Of a stretch of DNA of 64,000 nt, positions 8,996 to 18,228 are shown in pieces. A model generated the notes under the pieces. That model worked only from the letters and a program-made list of their open reading frames with translations, made no database searches and was not told the DNA's origin. The first letter of the stretch is position 1. Each line of letters starts with the position of its first letter. A program made the translations under genes and the position numbers. The DNA is from Thiomonas intermedia (lineage in GTDB: Bacteria; Pseudomonadota; Gammaproteobacteria; Burkholderiales; Burkholderiaceae_C), in the NCBI RefSeq assembly GCF_002028405.1, contig NZ_CP020046.1, forward strand, positions 2,728,001 through 2,792,000, given 5' to 3'.

Positions 8996-10696
8996 ATGAC
9001 CGAACAGGCCTCGCAGGACGTGGCGGCGCAAACGCCGACTCACCCATCACACGCGCGTGAAACGGCGCCTGCGGCTTACGTCCTGGGGCTTGCCGCGCTG
9101 GGCAGTCTGACTCTGGCCGCTTGTGGAGGCGGCTCGGGTTCGAGCGATGGCGGCGCAGCGGCGGCCAAACTGCCGCTGCCCACGCAGGCCCAGGCGGCAC
9201 GTTTCACCAGCATGGCCGGAACCGGCGCGACGCAGACCGACATCGACGCGCTCACCGCCCGCGGCTATGAGGCCTGGCTCGACGCGCAGTTCAATGCGCC
9301 GCGCAGTCTCTCGCATGTCGACTGGCTGCTGTCCAAGGGCTATGGCCTCGCAGCCGATCAGTACAGCTTCAACGGCATGGACGCCACGATCTGGCGCAAG
9401 CTGCTGTCATCGCCCGATGTGCTGCGCCAGCGCGTGGTGCTGGCGCTCTCGGAGATTTTCGTGGTCTCCATGACCGGGCTGAGCACCGCCTGGGGCAAGT
9501 TTGCCCTGGCCGCCTATCTCGACATGCTGGAGGAGCGGGCCTTCGGCAGCTACCGCGACCTGCTCGGCGCGGTGAGTCTGTCGTGCGCTATGGGGGTCTA
9601 CCTCAATATGCGCGGCAATCAGAAGGGCGACCCCAAGACGGGGCGCCAGCCCGACGAGAACTACGCCCGCGAGGTCATGCAGCTGTTCAGCATCGGCCTG
9701 TTGCAGCTCAATCCCGATGGCAGCCCGAAGACGCTGAGCGACGGCCGGGCGCAATACACCTACAACCAGGAGCATGTCACCGCGCTGGCCCAGGTGTTCA
9801 CCGGGTGGGACTTCAACACGACCAACGTCAACGCCAGCCCGGCGTTCATGCGCGAGCCCATGCGCCACATCGCCGCGCGTTTTTCCCCTGGCGAGAAGAG
9901 CGTGCTGGGCGTGGCCATTCCGGCCTCGGCCGATGGTCCGACGGCGCTGAACAGGGCACTGGACGTGCTGGCCGCGCACGACAACGTCGGTCCGTTCATC
10001 GGGCGGCAACTCATCCAGCGGCTGGTCTGCTCCCAGCCGAGCCCGGCCTATGTTGCCCGGGTGTCGGCGGTGTTTGCCAACAACGGGCAGGGACAGCGCG
10101 GCGATCTGAAGGCGGTGATCCGCGCCGTGCTGCTCGACCCCGAGGCGATCAGCCCACCGGCGGGGCCGGCCAGCGGCAAGATGCGCGAGCCGGTGCTGCG
10201 CTTCGTGCAGTGGGCGCGCACCTTCGGCGTGACGTCGCCTTCGGACGCCTGGGCCGTGGGAGACACCTCCAGCCCCAGTTCGCGCCTGGGGCAGAGCCCG
10301 CTTCGCTCACCCTCGGTGTTCAATTTTTTCCGGCCGGGCTATCTGCCGCCTGATTCGGCCCTGGGGGCCAACGCCGTCACGGCGCCGGAGTTTCAGCTCT
10401 GCAACGAAACCACCGTGGCCGGTTATCTCAACTTCATGCAGAGCGTGATTCAGAACGGCATCGGCGACCTCAAGCCCGACTACACCGCGCATTACGCCCT
10501 CGCCAACGATGCCGCGGCCCTAGTGGCCCGTTTCAATCTGCTGCTGGCAGGCGGGCGCCTGGGCGCGGAAACCCAGTCGGCCATCGCCACCGCCGTCGGC
10601 ACCATCGGCGCGACGACGGATACCGGACGGCTCAACCGCGTGCGCGCCGCCATCCTGCTGGTGATGGCAGCCCCGGAATATCTCATCCAAGTGTGA
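8996..10696 (+). CDS. DUF1800 domain protein, putative lipoprotein
   Basis: A 566-residue protein of the DUF1800 family, recognised by DENYAREVMQLFSIGLLQLN and the GWDFN region. The N-terminus has about 25 polar residues, a hydrophobic stretch and a lipobox-like LTLAACGGGSGSS, so it is probably exported and lipid-anchored. The ATG at 8996 has a strong purine-rich ribosome site directly upstream (GGAGGGGGAAGG). A GTG at 8978 is in frame but lacks such a site. It is followed after 54 bp by a DUF1501 gene. The two families commonly occur as a pair, but the biochemical role of the pair is not established. Confidence 0.88.
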   Translation: MTEQASQDVAAQTPTHPSHARETAPAAYVLGLAALGSLTLAACGGGSGSSDGGAAAAKLPLPTQAQAARFTSMAGTGATQTDIDALTARGYEAWLDAQFNAPRSLSHVDWLLSKGYGLAADQYSFNGMDATIWRKLLSSPDVLRQRVVLALSEIFVVSMTGLSTAWGKFALAAYLDMLEERAFGSYRDLLGAVSLSCAMGVYLNMRGNQKGDPKTGRQPDENYAREVMQLFSIGLLQLNPDGSPKTLSDGRAQYTYNQEHVTALAQVFTGWDFNTTNVNASPAFMREPMRHIAARFSPGEKSVLGVAIPASADGPTALNRALDVLAAHDNVGPFIGRQLIQRLVCSQPSPAYVARVSAVFANNGQGQRGDLKAVIRAVLLDPEAISPPAGPASGKMREPVLRFVQWARTFGVTSPSDAWAVGDTSSPSSRLGQSPLRSPSVFNFFRPGYLPPDSALGANAVTAPEFQLCNETTVAGYLNFMQSVIQNGIGDLKPDYTAHYALANDAAALVARFNLLLAGGRLGAETQSAIATAVGTIGATTDTGRLNRVRAAILLVMAAPEYLIQV

Positions 10697-10750
10697 GAGG
10701 TTGAGAACCTTATAGCCGCGCCCGAAACATGCTCAACCTCTGAGGCCCCT

Positions 10751-12139
10751 ATGCCTGTCAGCTCAATCAAATCTCTGCAACGGCGAGCCTTTCTTCGCCG
10801 CAGTTCCCTGCTCGGTCTGGTGGGCCACGCGGCGCCCTGGGCACTCACGCTGTCGGCCATCGGCGAGGCGGCAGCGGCTGACGCCACCGGCTACAAGGCC
10901 CTGGTCTGCGTGTTTTTCAACGGGGGTAACGACCACGGCAATACCGTGGTGCCCTACGACCAGCCGAGCTACGACGCCTACGCCGCCATCCGGCAGACCC
11001 TGGCCACGCCGCGCGACCAGCTCGCGGCCACGGCGCTGAGCCCCAGTGCGGCGCTCGATGGGGGGCGTCAATGGGCCTTGGCCCCGACACTGACCGGGGC
11101 CAAGCGCGTATTCGACGCGGGGCGTCTCGCCGTGCTGCTCAATGTCGGCACCCTGGTGCAGCCCACCTCCGTGGCGCAATACAAGGCCAAGAGCGTGCCG
11201 CTGCCGCCCAAGCTGTTCTCGCATAACGACCAGCAAAGCGTGTGGCAGGCCGCCATGCCCGAAGGGGCGATCACCGGCTGGGGCGGACGCATCGGCGATT
11301 TGTTTCTGTCCAGCAACGGCAGCGCCACCTTCACCGCCATCAACGTTTCGGGCAACGCGGTGTTTCTGTCCGGCCAGCAGGCCGTGCAGTACCAGATTTC
11401 CACCGGCGGAGCGATCCGAGTGAACGGTGCGACCAGCAGCCTCTATGGCTCGCAAGCCTGCTCCAACGCCCTGCGCAGCCTGATCACCGCGCCGCGCGAA
11501 CACTGGATGGAGCAGGAGATCAACCGGGTGACGGCACGCTCCATCGCGGCGCAGAGCATGGTGGCCTCGGCCCTGGCGGCGGCACCCACCAACTTCACTG
11601 CGGCGTTCGACACCACCAATCCCCTGGCCAGCCAGTTGCTCATGGTCGCCCGTCTCATTGCTTCACGCGCCGCACTGGGTGTGAAACGGCAGGTGTTCTT
11701 CGTGTCCATCGGCGGGTTCGATCTGCACGACAACCTCAATGCCCAGCATCCGGCGCTGCTTGGCCGCGTGGGCAGTGCGCTCGACAGTTTCGATGCCGCG
11801 ATGGTGGAACTGGGCGTGGCCAACGACGTGACCGCGTTCACCGCCTCAGACTTCGGCCGAACCCTCAGTTCCAACGGCGATGGCTCTGACCACGGCTGGG
11901 GCGCGCATCACTTCGTCATGGGCGGCGCCGTGCGCGGCGGGCGTTTCTGGGGAACGCAACCGGAGGTCTCCGTCAACGGCGCCGACGATGTGGGCCAGGG
12001 ACGTCTGCTGCCGACCACGTCGGTCGATCAGCTCGCCGCCACGCTGGCGAGCTGGATGGGGGTTTCGGCAAACGAACTGCCCCTGGTCGTGCCCCAGATC
12101 GGCAACTACACGACGCGCGACCTGGGGTTTTTCGCTTAG
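10751..12139 (+). CDS. DUF1501 domain protein with Tat signal
   Basis: A 462-residue protein of the DUF1501 family, related to the alkaline phosphatase/sulfatase superfamily. The N-terminus RRAFLRRSSLLGLVG is a twin-arginine signal followed by AIGEAAAA, so export in folded form is likely. Family motifs include VCVFFNGGNDHGNTVVPYD, SIGGFDLHDN and ASDFGRTLSSNG. It lies directly downstream of the DUF1800 gene, with which it probably forms an operon. The catalytic function and substrate are unknown to me. The gene ends about 100 bp before a block of palindromic repeats. Confidence 0.88.
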   Translation: MPVSSIKSLQRRAFLRRSSLLGLVGHAAPWALTLSAIGEAAAADATGYKALVCVFFNGGNDHGNTVVPYDQPSYDAYAAIRQTLATPRDQLAATALSPSAALDGGRQWALAPTLTGAKRVFDAGRLAVLLNVGTLVQPTSVAQYKAKSVPLPPKLFSHNDQQSVWQAAMPEGAITGWGGRIGDLFLSSNGSATFTAINVSGNAVFLSGQQAVQYQISTGGAIRVNGATSSLYGSQACSNALRSLITAPREHWMEQEINRVTARSIAAQSMVASALAAAPTNFTAAFDTTNPLASQLLMVARLIASRAALGVKRQVFFVSIGGFDLHDNLNAQHPALLGRVGSALDSFDAAMVELGVANDVTAFTASDFGRTLSSNGDGSDHGWGAHHFVMGGAVRGGRFWGTQPEVSVNGADDVGQGRLLPTTSVDQLAATLASWMGVSANELPLVVPQIGNYTTRDLGFFA

Positions 12140-12240
12140 GGCAACGCTGAATATGTTTTCGTGATGGCGCGCGCCAGGCTGCAGGCGGTCTGCGACGTTG
12201 CCAGTCCTCGCCCTATTGATCCGGCACGTTGCAGTCTGAA

Positions 12241-12395
12241 GCGGCACCCCACCCCAACCCTCCCCACAAGTGGAGAGGGAGCCAACACGCCACCCCCGCG
12301 GCGTAGGGGAGGTTGGGAGGGCTTACGCAGATCACACGCAGCGCAGTCTTCTCCTCCCCCACAGGGTGGGGGAGGTCGGGAGGGGGAGACGCTTG
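12241..12395. repeat. Cluster of GC-rich palindromic intergenic repeats (copies B and C)
   Basis: Copy B (about 12241-12282) is the reverse complement of the repeat at 3530-3584 and keeps its TCCCCACAAGTGGAGA-type core. Copy C (about 12349-12395) is in the same orientation as copy A and ends with the matching GACGCTTGGGTAA. Between them, 12294-12325 holds a related C-run/G-run hairpin. Together these fill the gap between the DUF1501 gene and the insertion sequence; no gene is visible in 12140-12401. They look like a REP-type family. Confidence 0.6.
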
Positions 12396-12401
12396 GGTAA
12401 T

Positions 12402-13812
12402 GTCCCGCCGAGTGGTGTAAGTCTTTGGTGCGGTGAGCTGCGAAGGGCGTAGCCCGGAGCAGCTCACCGCGCGCCGGTCGTCCCTGGAGATGGGGGTGGC
12501 CATCGTGAAGTCCGGATAAGGTTGAGGTGCGACCCACCAATCCTTGTCTGAAGGAAACCACGATGACCCACGCCACTATCGCATTGACCGAGCTCGCTGA
12601 GAAGGGGGCCGATGTCGACGTGCTGCGCCAGATGGTGCAGTTCATGGCCCAGCGCCTCATGGAGATCGACGTGGAGGGGCGCTGTGGCGCCGGCTACGAC
12701 GAGAAGAGCGCCGCCCGGCTCAACAGCCGCAACGGCTACCGTGACCGCACCTGGGAGACTCGTGTCGGCACGGTCGAGCTCAAGATCCCCAAGCTGCGCC
12801 AGGGCAGCTACTTCCCCGAGTTCCTGGAGCCGCGGCGCACCGCCGAGAAGGCCCTGACCGCCGTCATCCAGGAAGCCTACGTGCAGGGCATCTCCACGCG
12901 TTCCGTGGACGACCTGGTCAAGGCCCTGGGCATGAGCGGCGTGTCCAAGAGCCAGGTCTCGCGGCTGTGCGGCGAGCTCGACGAGCAGGTCGGCGCCTTC
13001 CTCAACCGCCAGATCGAGGGCGACTGGCCCTACCTGTGGATCGACGCCACCTACGTCAAGACCCGCGAGGCCGGCCGCATCGTCAGCGTGGCCGTGATAA
13101 TCGCCGTCGGCGTCAACACCGAGGGCCAGCGCGAGGTGCTGGGCATGAAGGTCGGCGCCTCGGAGGCCGAGCCGTTCTGGACCGACTTCCTGCGCAGCCT
13201 CAACCGCCGCGGCCTGCGCGGGGTCAAGCTCGTCATCAGCGACAGCCACTCTGGTCTCAAGGCGGCGGTCGCCAAGGTCCTCAAGGCCACCTGGCAGCGC
13301 TGCCGCGTGCACTTCATGCGCAACGCCCTGGCCCATGCCGGCAAGACGCAGCGCCGCATGGTCGCGGCGGCCATCGGCACCGTGTTCGTGCAGGACACGG
13401 CCGAAGCCGCGCGAACGCAGTGGCGCACCGTGGCCGACCAGCTGCGAGAACGCTTCCCCAAGCTCGGCGCCCTGATGGACGAGGCCGAGCACGACGTGCT
13501 GGCCTTCATGACCTTCCCGAAGGCGCACTGGGCGCAGATCTACTCGACCAACCCGCTCGAGCGCCTGAACGCCGACATCAAGCGCCGCACCAACGTCGTG
13601 GGCCTCTTCCCCAACGACGCGGCCATCACCCGCCTGGTCGGCGCCATGATGCTGGAGCAGAACGACGAGTGGTCGCTGAACCGCCGGTATATGCAGCTTG
13701 AAGGCCTTCAGTCGCTCTGCGATACTGCCCCGACTCGGCTGTCCGCTGTGGCACGCTGAGTACCGTGTACCTCAGCCTGTCCGGGCTGTGGACCTACACC
13801 ACGTCGCGGGAC
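12402..13812 (+). mobile_element. IS256-family insertion sequence
   Basis: About 1.41 kb. The left end starts GTCCCGCCGAGTGGTGTAAG and the right end, read inward on the other strand, starts GTCCCGCGACGTGGTGTAGG, an imperfect terminal inverted repeat. A second subterminal inverted pair lies at 12510-12528 and 13769-13785 (GTCCGGATAAGG / CCCGGACAGGC). A perfect 12-bp hairpin (12430-12441 with 12459-12470) sits between the left end and the transposase and may block incoming transcription. I could not find a convincing 8-9-bp target duplication, so the ends may be a few bases off. Insertion is just downstream of the convergent heptosyltransferase gene. Confidence 0.8.
12563..13759 (+). CDS. IS256-family (mutator-type) transposase
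   Basis: A 398-residue DDE transposase. The catalytic residues are Asp161 in [10 protein letters not shown], Asp227 in VISDSHSG and Glu333 in [13 protein letters not shown]; the family C(2)H element is Cys247/His250 in [10 protein letters not shown]-terminal [10 protein letters not shown] and [13 protein letters not shown] are typical. The ATG at 12563 follows AAGGAAACC; an upstream in-frame GTG at 12527 has no ribosome site. The frame is intact, so the element may be active. Confidence 0.95.
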   Translation: MTHATIALTELAEKGADVDVLRQMVQFMAQRLMEIDVEGRCGAGYDEKSAARLNSRNGYRDRTWETRVGTVELKIPKLRQGSYFPEFLEPRRTAEKALTAVIQEAYVQGISTRSVDDLVKALGMSGVSKSQVSRLCGELDEQVGAFLNRQIEGDWPYLWIDATYVKTREAGRIVSVAVIIAVGVNTEGQREVLGMKVGASEAEPFWTDFLRSLNRRGLRGVKLVISDSHSGLKAAVAKVLKATWQRCRVHFMRNALAHAGKTQRRMVAAAIGTVFVQDTAEAARTQWRTVADQLRERFPKLGALMDEAEHDVLAFMTFPKAHWAQIYSTNPLERLNADIKRRTNVVGLFPNDAAITRLVGAMMLEQNDEWSLNRRYMQLEGLQSLCDTAPTRLSAVAR

Positions 13813-13893
13813 GCGACCGTAAAACGCAGCCGTGGCCATTGCTATGGCGAGGATTTGCTGCGCCGCATGGCGCCGCAAATCGGGGGGATTTGT

Positions 13894-14934
13894 TCAACGA
13901 ATATTCAGTGCAGGACACTCAATCAACTGCTGAAACGCCTGCCAGACGGCGTCCACGCTGGGAGTGGCGCCATGACCCCCGAGCGTGCGGGCGAGATCGG
14001 GGGAGGTTGGCGTGAACAACTCCGGCCCCGTGGCGACGAACAGTCCTACCACGGGGCGCCGCAACGCGGCGGCCAGGTGGGTGAAACCGGTGTCCACGCC
14101 GATCAGCAGCCGGCTCTGGGCAATCAAGGGCAGCATGTCGAGAAGGCTGCGACGATCGAGGATGTCGGCACTTCCCGGGGGCAAACCGGAGATGATGTGC
14201 TGTGCGTGCTCACGCTCGGCGGCGTTGCCCCACGTCAGTCGCAGGGACATGCCGGCCTGGACCAGGCGCGCGCTCAGGGACTGCCAGTGGTCGAGGGGCC
14301 AGAGCTTTTCGGGCTTGGATGCGCCGTGGGCAAGAAAGACCACATTCGCCCCGCTCGAATCGGTCTGATGGGCAAAGCGCTGGTCGATCGCGTAGTCGGT
14401 GGGGCGATCACCGTCGGTATCGAAGATTTCACGCGCGAACACGCGGCGTCCCTCGGTGCCGTGCAGACCCGTCGGGCGGCTGTAGTGCAGCTGATAGGCC
14501 CGGGCCGCCAGAGGCTCGCCGCCGCAGTCTTGGGCACGGTAGCCGACCCGCAAGGCGCCACGTGCCAGGCGCGAGACGATGGCGCTTTTGAGCACGCTGT
14601 GCGGATCCCAGATCACGTCGTATCGGTGCCTGCGAAGATCGCGAATGAGCGATCCGAGCGCGCGCAGCGACGCGAGGCCAGGTTGCTGTTGGGTTGCCTT
14701 GAGGGGCAGGGCAAACACCTCGCGCACCGCCGGATGCAGCCTCGGGATGTCGGCGAAGCGGGCGTCCACCGCCCAGTCGATGGCGATGCCCGGCCAGCGC
14801 GCGGCGATGTCGGATACGGCGGGCAGCGTCTGCACCTGGTCGCCCATGGCCGAGATCTGCACCAGCAAGATGCTTCGCGGTGCCGTGGGCAAGCCGCCTT
14901 GGCCCCATTGCAGGGGCAGAATCGTGGGGGTCAT
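13894..14934 (-). CDS. waaC: Lipopolysaccharide heptosyltransferase (WaaC-like, GT9)
   Basis: A 346-residue glycosyltransferase family 9 protein that adds L-glycero-D-manno-heptose to the inner core of lipopolysaccharide at the inner membrane. N-terminal ILLVQISAMGDQVQTLPAV and IDWAVDARFADIPRLHP are typical, as is the C-terminal nucleotide-sugar signature GVDTGFTHLAAALRRPVVGLF. WaaC rather than WaaF is favoured by the DARFADIP region, but this is not certain. The start ATG at 14934 overlaps the stop of the Kdo hydroxylase gene (ATGA), so the two are translationally coupled. The IS256 element ends about 80 bp beyond its stop. Confidence 0.85.
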   Translation of the reverse strand: MTPTILPLQWGQGGLPTAPRSILLVQISAMGDQVQTLPAVSDIAARWPGIAIDWAVDARFADIPRLHPAVREVFALPLKATQQQPGLASLRALGSLIRDLRRHRYDVIWDPHSVLKSAIVSRLARGALRVGYRAQDCGGEPLAARAYQLHYSRPTGLHGTEGRRVFAREIFDTDGDRPTDYAIDQRFAHQTDSSGANVVFLAHGASKPEKLWPLDHWQSLSARLVQAGMSLRLTWGNAAEREHAQHIISGLPPGSADILDRRSLLDMLPLIAQSRLLIGVDTGFTHLAAALRRPVVGLFVATGPELFTPTSPDLARTLGGHGATPSVDAVWQAFQQLIECPALNIR

Positions 14935-15830
14935 GCGGCGGGCAGCAAGGCCTTGCCCATCAGGTCTTCCAGAACCTTGAGCGGCGCGGTGTGCGGATAG
15001 AGCTGGTGGGCGGGTTCGAGATAGAAGGTCTGCTCCATCATGTATTGCCCGCCCATGACGGCATGCAGCACCTGATCGGAAAACACCACCCAGGTCGTGC
15101 CCGGCGCGAAGTCCACCGCGCGTTGCGGCCCGTTTCGCTGGTAGTCGAGATTGGCCTTGGCCTTGTCGTGCAGCTGCAGCATGTAGTGGTCGTAGTCGGT
15201 GCGGCGCGACTTGGTGATCTTGAGTGCGCGCAACACGGTGGCCGACCCGGGCACCGGCGGAGTCAGCTGGGGCGCGAAGCGCTGCAGAAACTCGGGAAAG
15301 GTCTCGCCTACCCGCCACTGCCGCGGCCGGCCTGCCGGGTTAAGGTTGGTGAAGACGCGCAGCAATCGCACGCCACGAATCGGGGTCGACGGAAACGCAT
15401 CGACATGTAGCCGGGTGTCGTCCTTGCGCCAGCTCGTTTCGCGATCTTCCACCTGCATGGGCCGATACGAGGCCTTGGCGGCGCGCAGCTTGCCCTGATA
15501 GTGCGGGAACAGCCGATCGACCAGGGCTTGAGCCTGGTTCGAGAAACGCTGAATCATGTCGCGCAGCTCGGCCTGATCTTGTGCGCTGCCCGAGGCGCCG
15601 CGCAAGCTGCCATCGTCGCGCAGGCTGATGTTCTTGGCCTTGCCGTCGCTGATCGACGGGGTCAGGAAGCGGCGCTCGGCGTCGGTCAGTTCGAAGGCCA
15701 GTTGGGGAAAACACAGTACATGGCCCGCTTCGAGCAGATGCTCCACCCCGGCCGTGGGCGCGCGTTCGGACGTGCGTGCCTCCCAGGCGGAATCGGGGAG
15801 GGTGCGGAGGATGTCGTCGAGGGCTGCCAT
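14931..15830 (-). CDS. kdoO: Kdo hydroxylase (Fe(II)/2-oxoglutarate dioxygenase, KdoO-like)
   Basis: A 299-residue member of the Kdo hydroxylase family, which converts the outer Kdo of lipid A-Kdo to Ko in Burkholderia and Yersinia. The iron-binding facial triad is visible as His142 and Asp144 (RLHVDAFPSTP) and His256 (VLHAVMGGQY). The GTTWVVFSDQVLHAVM segment is characteristic. It is upstream of, and overlaps by four bases, the heptosyltransferase gene, which supports a role in inner-core lipopolysaccharide. The assignment rests on family recognition plus the triad; Ko in the lipopolysaccharide would be the test. Confidence 0.85.
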   Translation of the reverse strand: MAALDDILRTLPDSAWEARTSERAPTAGVEHLLEAGHVLCFPQLAFELTDAERRFLTPSISDGKAKNISLRDDGSLRGASGSAQDQAELRDMIQRFSNQAQALVDRLFPHYQGKLRAAKASYRPMQVEDRETSWRKDDTRLHVDAFPSTPIRGVRLLRVFTNLNPAGRPRQWRVGETFPEFLQRFAPQLTPPVPGSATVLRALKITKSRRTDYDHYMLQLHDKAKANLDYQRNGPQRAVDFAPGTTWVVFSDQVLHAVMGGQYMMEQTFYLEPAHQLYPHTAPLKVLEDLMGKALLPAA

Positions 15831-15913
15831 GGGAGACTCCTTGGAGAAAACGCTGTGCGTGACCTGTGTCGATCAATGGCTGTCGGCCCTGAGCCGGGCC
15901 ATCGACGGGGGCT

Positions 15914-18070
15914 TCACCGCACGCGCATGCCCGGCTGCGCGCCGGCATGAGGCTCGAGGATGTAGAGGCCGGGCTGGCTCTTCTCGTCCTCACTGCTGGC
16001 GGCCAGCACCATGCCTTCGCTGAGACCGAACTTCATCTTGCGGGGCGCCAGATTGGCGACCAGTACGGTGAGTTTGCCGATGAGTTCTTCAGGTTTGTAG
16101 GCGCTGGAGATGCCCGAGAACACATTGCGCGTGCGGGGCAGGCCGTCCGGGCCGGTCTCGCCCACGTCGAGGGTGAGGCGCAGCAGTTTGGTGGAGCCTT
16201 CCACGGCCTCGGCGTGCTGGATGCGGGCGATGCGCAGATCGATCTTGGCGAAATCGTCGATGGTGATGAAGGGGGCTTGCGTCGTCTCGGCAGCGGGAGT
16301 GGGGGATGTCATGGGGGCGACGGTGAGCTTGGCCGCGGTCGGGGCGGCCGGGGGTGGGTCGGTCTCGAACAGGGCGTCGAGGCGCTTGGGATCGATGCGC
16401 TGCATCAGGTGCTGGTAGGGCGCGGCGTGCTGCGGCAGTTCGGTGGCATCGCTCCAGAGGAAGTCCCGATCGAGGCCAAACAACTCGCGGGCCACGCGGG
16501 CGGTGAGCGCTGGCAGCACCGGGCTGAGCATGACCGACAGCAGCCAGAACCCGGCCAGGGCTTGCGAGCAGGCGTCTTGCAGCTCGGCGCGGCGCGCATC
16601 GTCCTTGGCCAGAATCCAGGGTTGGGCGGCATCGAAGGCGGCGTTGATGCGATCGGCATAGGCCATGATTTCGCGCAGTCCGCGTGCATATTCACGCTGC
16701 TCATAGGCGGCAGCCACATCGTCGGCAAGTGCCTTGGCCGCGGCCTGCAGATCGTCGCCACCGCGTGAATAGGCCAGTCTGCCGTCGAAGTATTGGCTGA
16801 TGAATTTGGCGGCGCGGCTGGCGATGTTGACGTATTTGCCGATGAGGTCGCTGTTGACCCTGGCGACGAAATCTTCCGGCGTGAAGTCGACGTCTTCCAC
16901 GCGCGCGGTCAGCTTGGCGGCGAGGTAGTAGCGCAGCCATTCGGGATCGAGACCGAGGTCGAGGTACTTCAGCGGCGAAATGCCGGTGCCCCGGCTCTTG
17001 CTCATTTTCTCGCCGCCGACGGTGACGAAGCCGTGCACATTGATCTGGCTCGGTGTCTTGCGGCCCGAGAAGTGCAGCATGGCCGGCCAGAACAGGGTGT
17101 GGAAGTAGACGATGTCCTTGCCGATGAAGTGCACCTGCTCCACGGCCGGATCGGCCACGAAGGCGTCGAAGCTCTGTGTGGTGCGCGACGGGGCGTGCCA
17201 GTGCTGAGCGGCCTGGCCCTTGTCGAAGTGGTTTTTCAGACTGGCGAGGTAGCCGATGGGAGCGTCGAGCCAGACATAGAAATACTTGCCGGGCGCGTCG
17301 GGAATCTCGATGCCGAAGTAGGGCGCGTCGCGCGAGATGTCCCAGTCGGCCAGGCCGCCGTGGCCGTGTTCGTCGGTGGCGAACCACTCGCGTACCTTGT
17401 TCAGCACTTCGGTCTGCAAATGGGGCTGGCCTTGGGCATTGGCGGCGTGAGTCCAGCCACGCAGGAATTCGGCGCAGCGGTCGGACGACAGCTGGAAGAA
17501 ATAGTGCTCGCTCTTGCGCAGTTCGGGCGTGGCGCCCGACAGAGTGGAGTAGGGATGTTTCAGCTCGGTGGGGGCGTAAACCGCGCCGCACACCTCGCAG
17601 GCGTCGCCGTACTGGTCGGCCGCGCCGCACTTGGGGCACTGGCCCTTGATGTAGCGATCGGGCAGGAACATGCCTTTGACGGGATCGAAAAACTGCTCGA
17701 TGTCGCGCATCGCGATCAGGCCGTTCTTGCGCAGTGCGCGGTAGATGTCCTGCGCGAGCTGGTGGTTTTCCGGGCCGTCGGTGTTGTGCCAGTTGTCGAA
17801 GCGGATGTGAAAGCCGCCGAGGTACTGCGGCCGCCCCGCGGCAATGTCGGCGACGAACTGCTGGGGCGTCTTGCCGGCCTTCTCGGCGGCAATCATGATG
17901 GGGGCGCCATGGGCGTCATCGGCACCGACGAAGTGCACCTCGTGGCCTCGCATGCGCTGGAAGCGAACCCAGGTGTCGGCCTGGATGTATTCCATGATGT
18001 GGCCGATGTGGAACGGGCCGTTGGCGTAGGGCAGGGCGGTGGTAACGAAGAATCGGCGCTTGGAAGTCAT
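15914..18070 (-). CDS. metG: Methionyl-tRNA synthetase MetG
   Basis: A 718-residue class I aminoacyl-tRNA synthetase that charges tRNA-Met. HIGH is at residues 21-24 ([10 protein letters not shown]) and KMSKS at 355-359 ([10 protein letters not shown]). A zinc knuckle is formed by Cys145, Cys148, Cys158 and Cys161. The C-terminal dimerisation and tRNA-binding (EMAP/Trbp111) domain begins near [17 protein letters not shown]. The frame opens further upstream, but the ATG at 18070 gives the standard N-terminus [18 protein letters not shown]. It is 83 bp upstream of the Kdo hydroxylase gene on the same strand. Confidence 0.97.
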   Translation of the reverse strand: MTSKRRFFVTTALPYANGPFHIGHIMEYIQADTWVRFQRMRGHEVHFVGADDAHGAPIMIAAEKAGKTPQQFVADIAAGRPQYLGGFHIRFDNWHNTDGPENHQLAQDIYRALRKNGLIAMRDIEQFFDPVKGMFLPDRYIKGQCPKCGAADQYGDACEVCGAVYAPTELKHPYSTLSGATPELRKSEHYFFQLSSDRCAEFLRGWTHAANAQGQPHLQTEVLNKVREWFATDEHGHGGLADWDISRDAPYFGIEIPDAPGKYFYVWLDAPIGYLASLKNHFDKGQAAQHWHAPSRTTQSFDAFVADPAVEQVHFIGKDIVYFHTLFWPAMLHFSGRKTPSQINVHGFVTVGGEKMSKSRGTGISPLKYLDLGLDPEWLRYYLAAKLTARVEDVDFTPEDFVARVNSDLIGKYVNIASRAAKFISQYFDGRLAYSRGGDDLQAAAKALADDVAAAYEQREYARGLREIMAYADRINAAFDAAQPWILAKDDARRAELQDACSQALAGFWLLSVMLSPVLPALTARVARELFGLDRDFLWSDATELPQHAAPYQHLMQRIDPKRLDALFETDPPPAAPTAAKLTVAPMTSPTPAAETTQAPFITIDDFAKIDLRIARIQHAEAVEGSTKLLRLTLDVGETGPDGLPRTRNVFSGISSAYKPEELIGKLTVLVANLAPRKMKFGLSEGMVLAASSEDEKSQPGLYILEPHAGAQPGMRVR

Positions 18071-18228
18071 GGTGAACGGGAGGAGATGCGCCCGGTGCGT
18101 GCGCCGTGCGTGTCGGCGTTGCCGGGCAAAGTGCCATTTTAGGGCGTTGCCTCTCAAGCAAACGCAGGGCCGCCCCAAGTTTCCTTCAACTCCCAGGGGG
18201 CGGGTTGGCGAGCCGACCCTGGGGGCGC

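Noticed and set aside
12396-13820. Target-site duplication of the IS256 element
   Set aside because: Flanks share at most GTAA near the ends; not convincing enough to report as a duplication.
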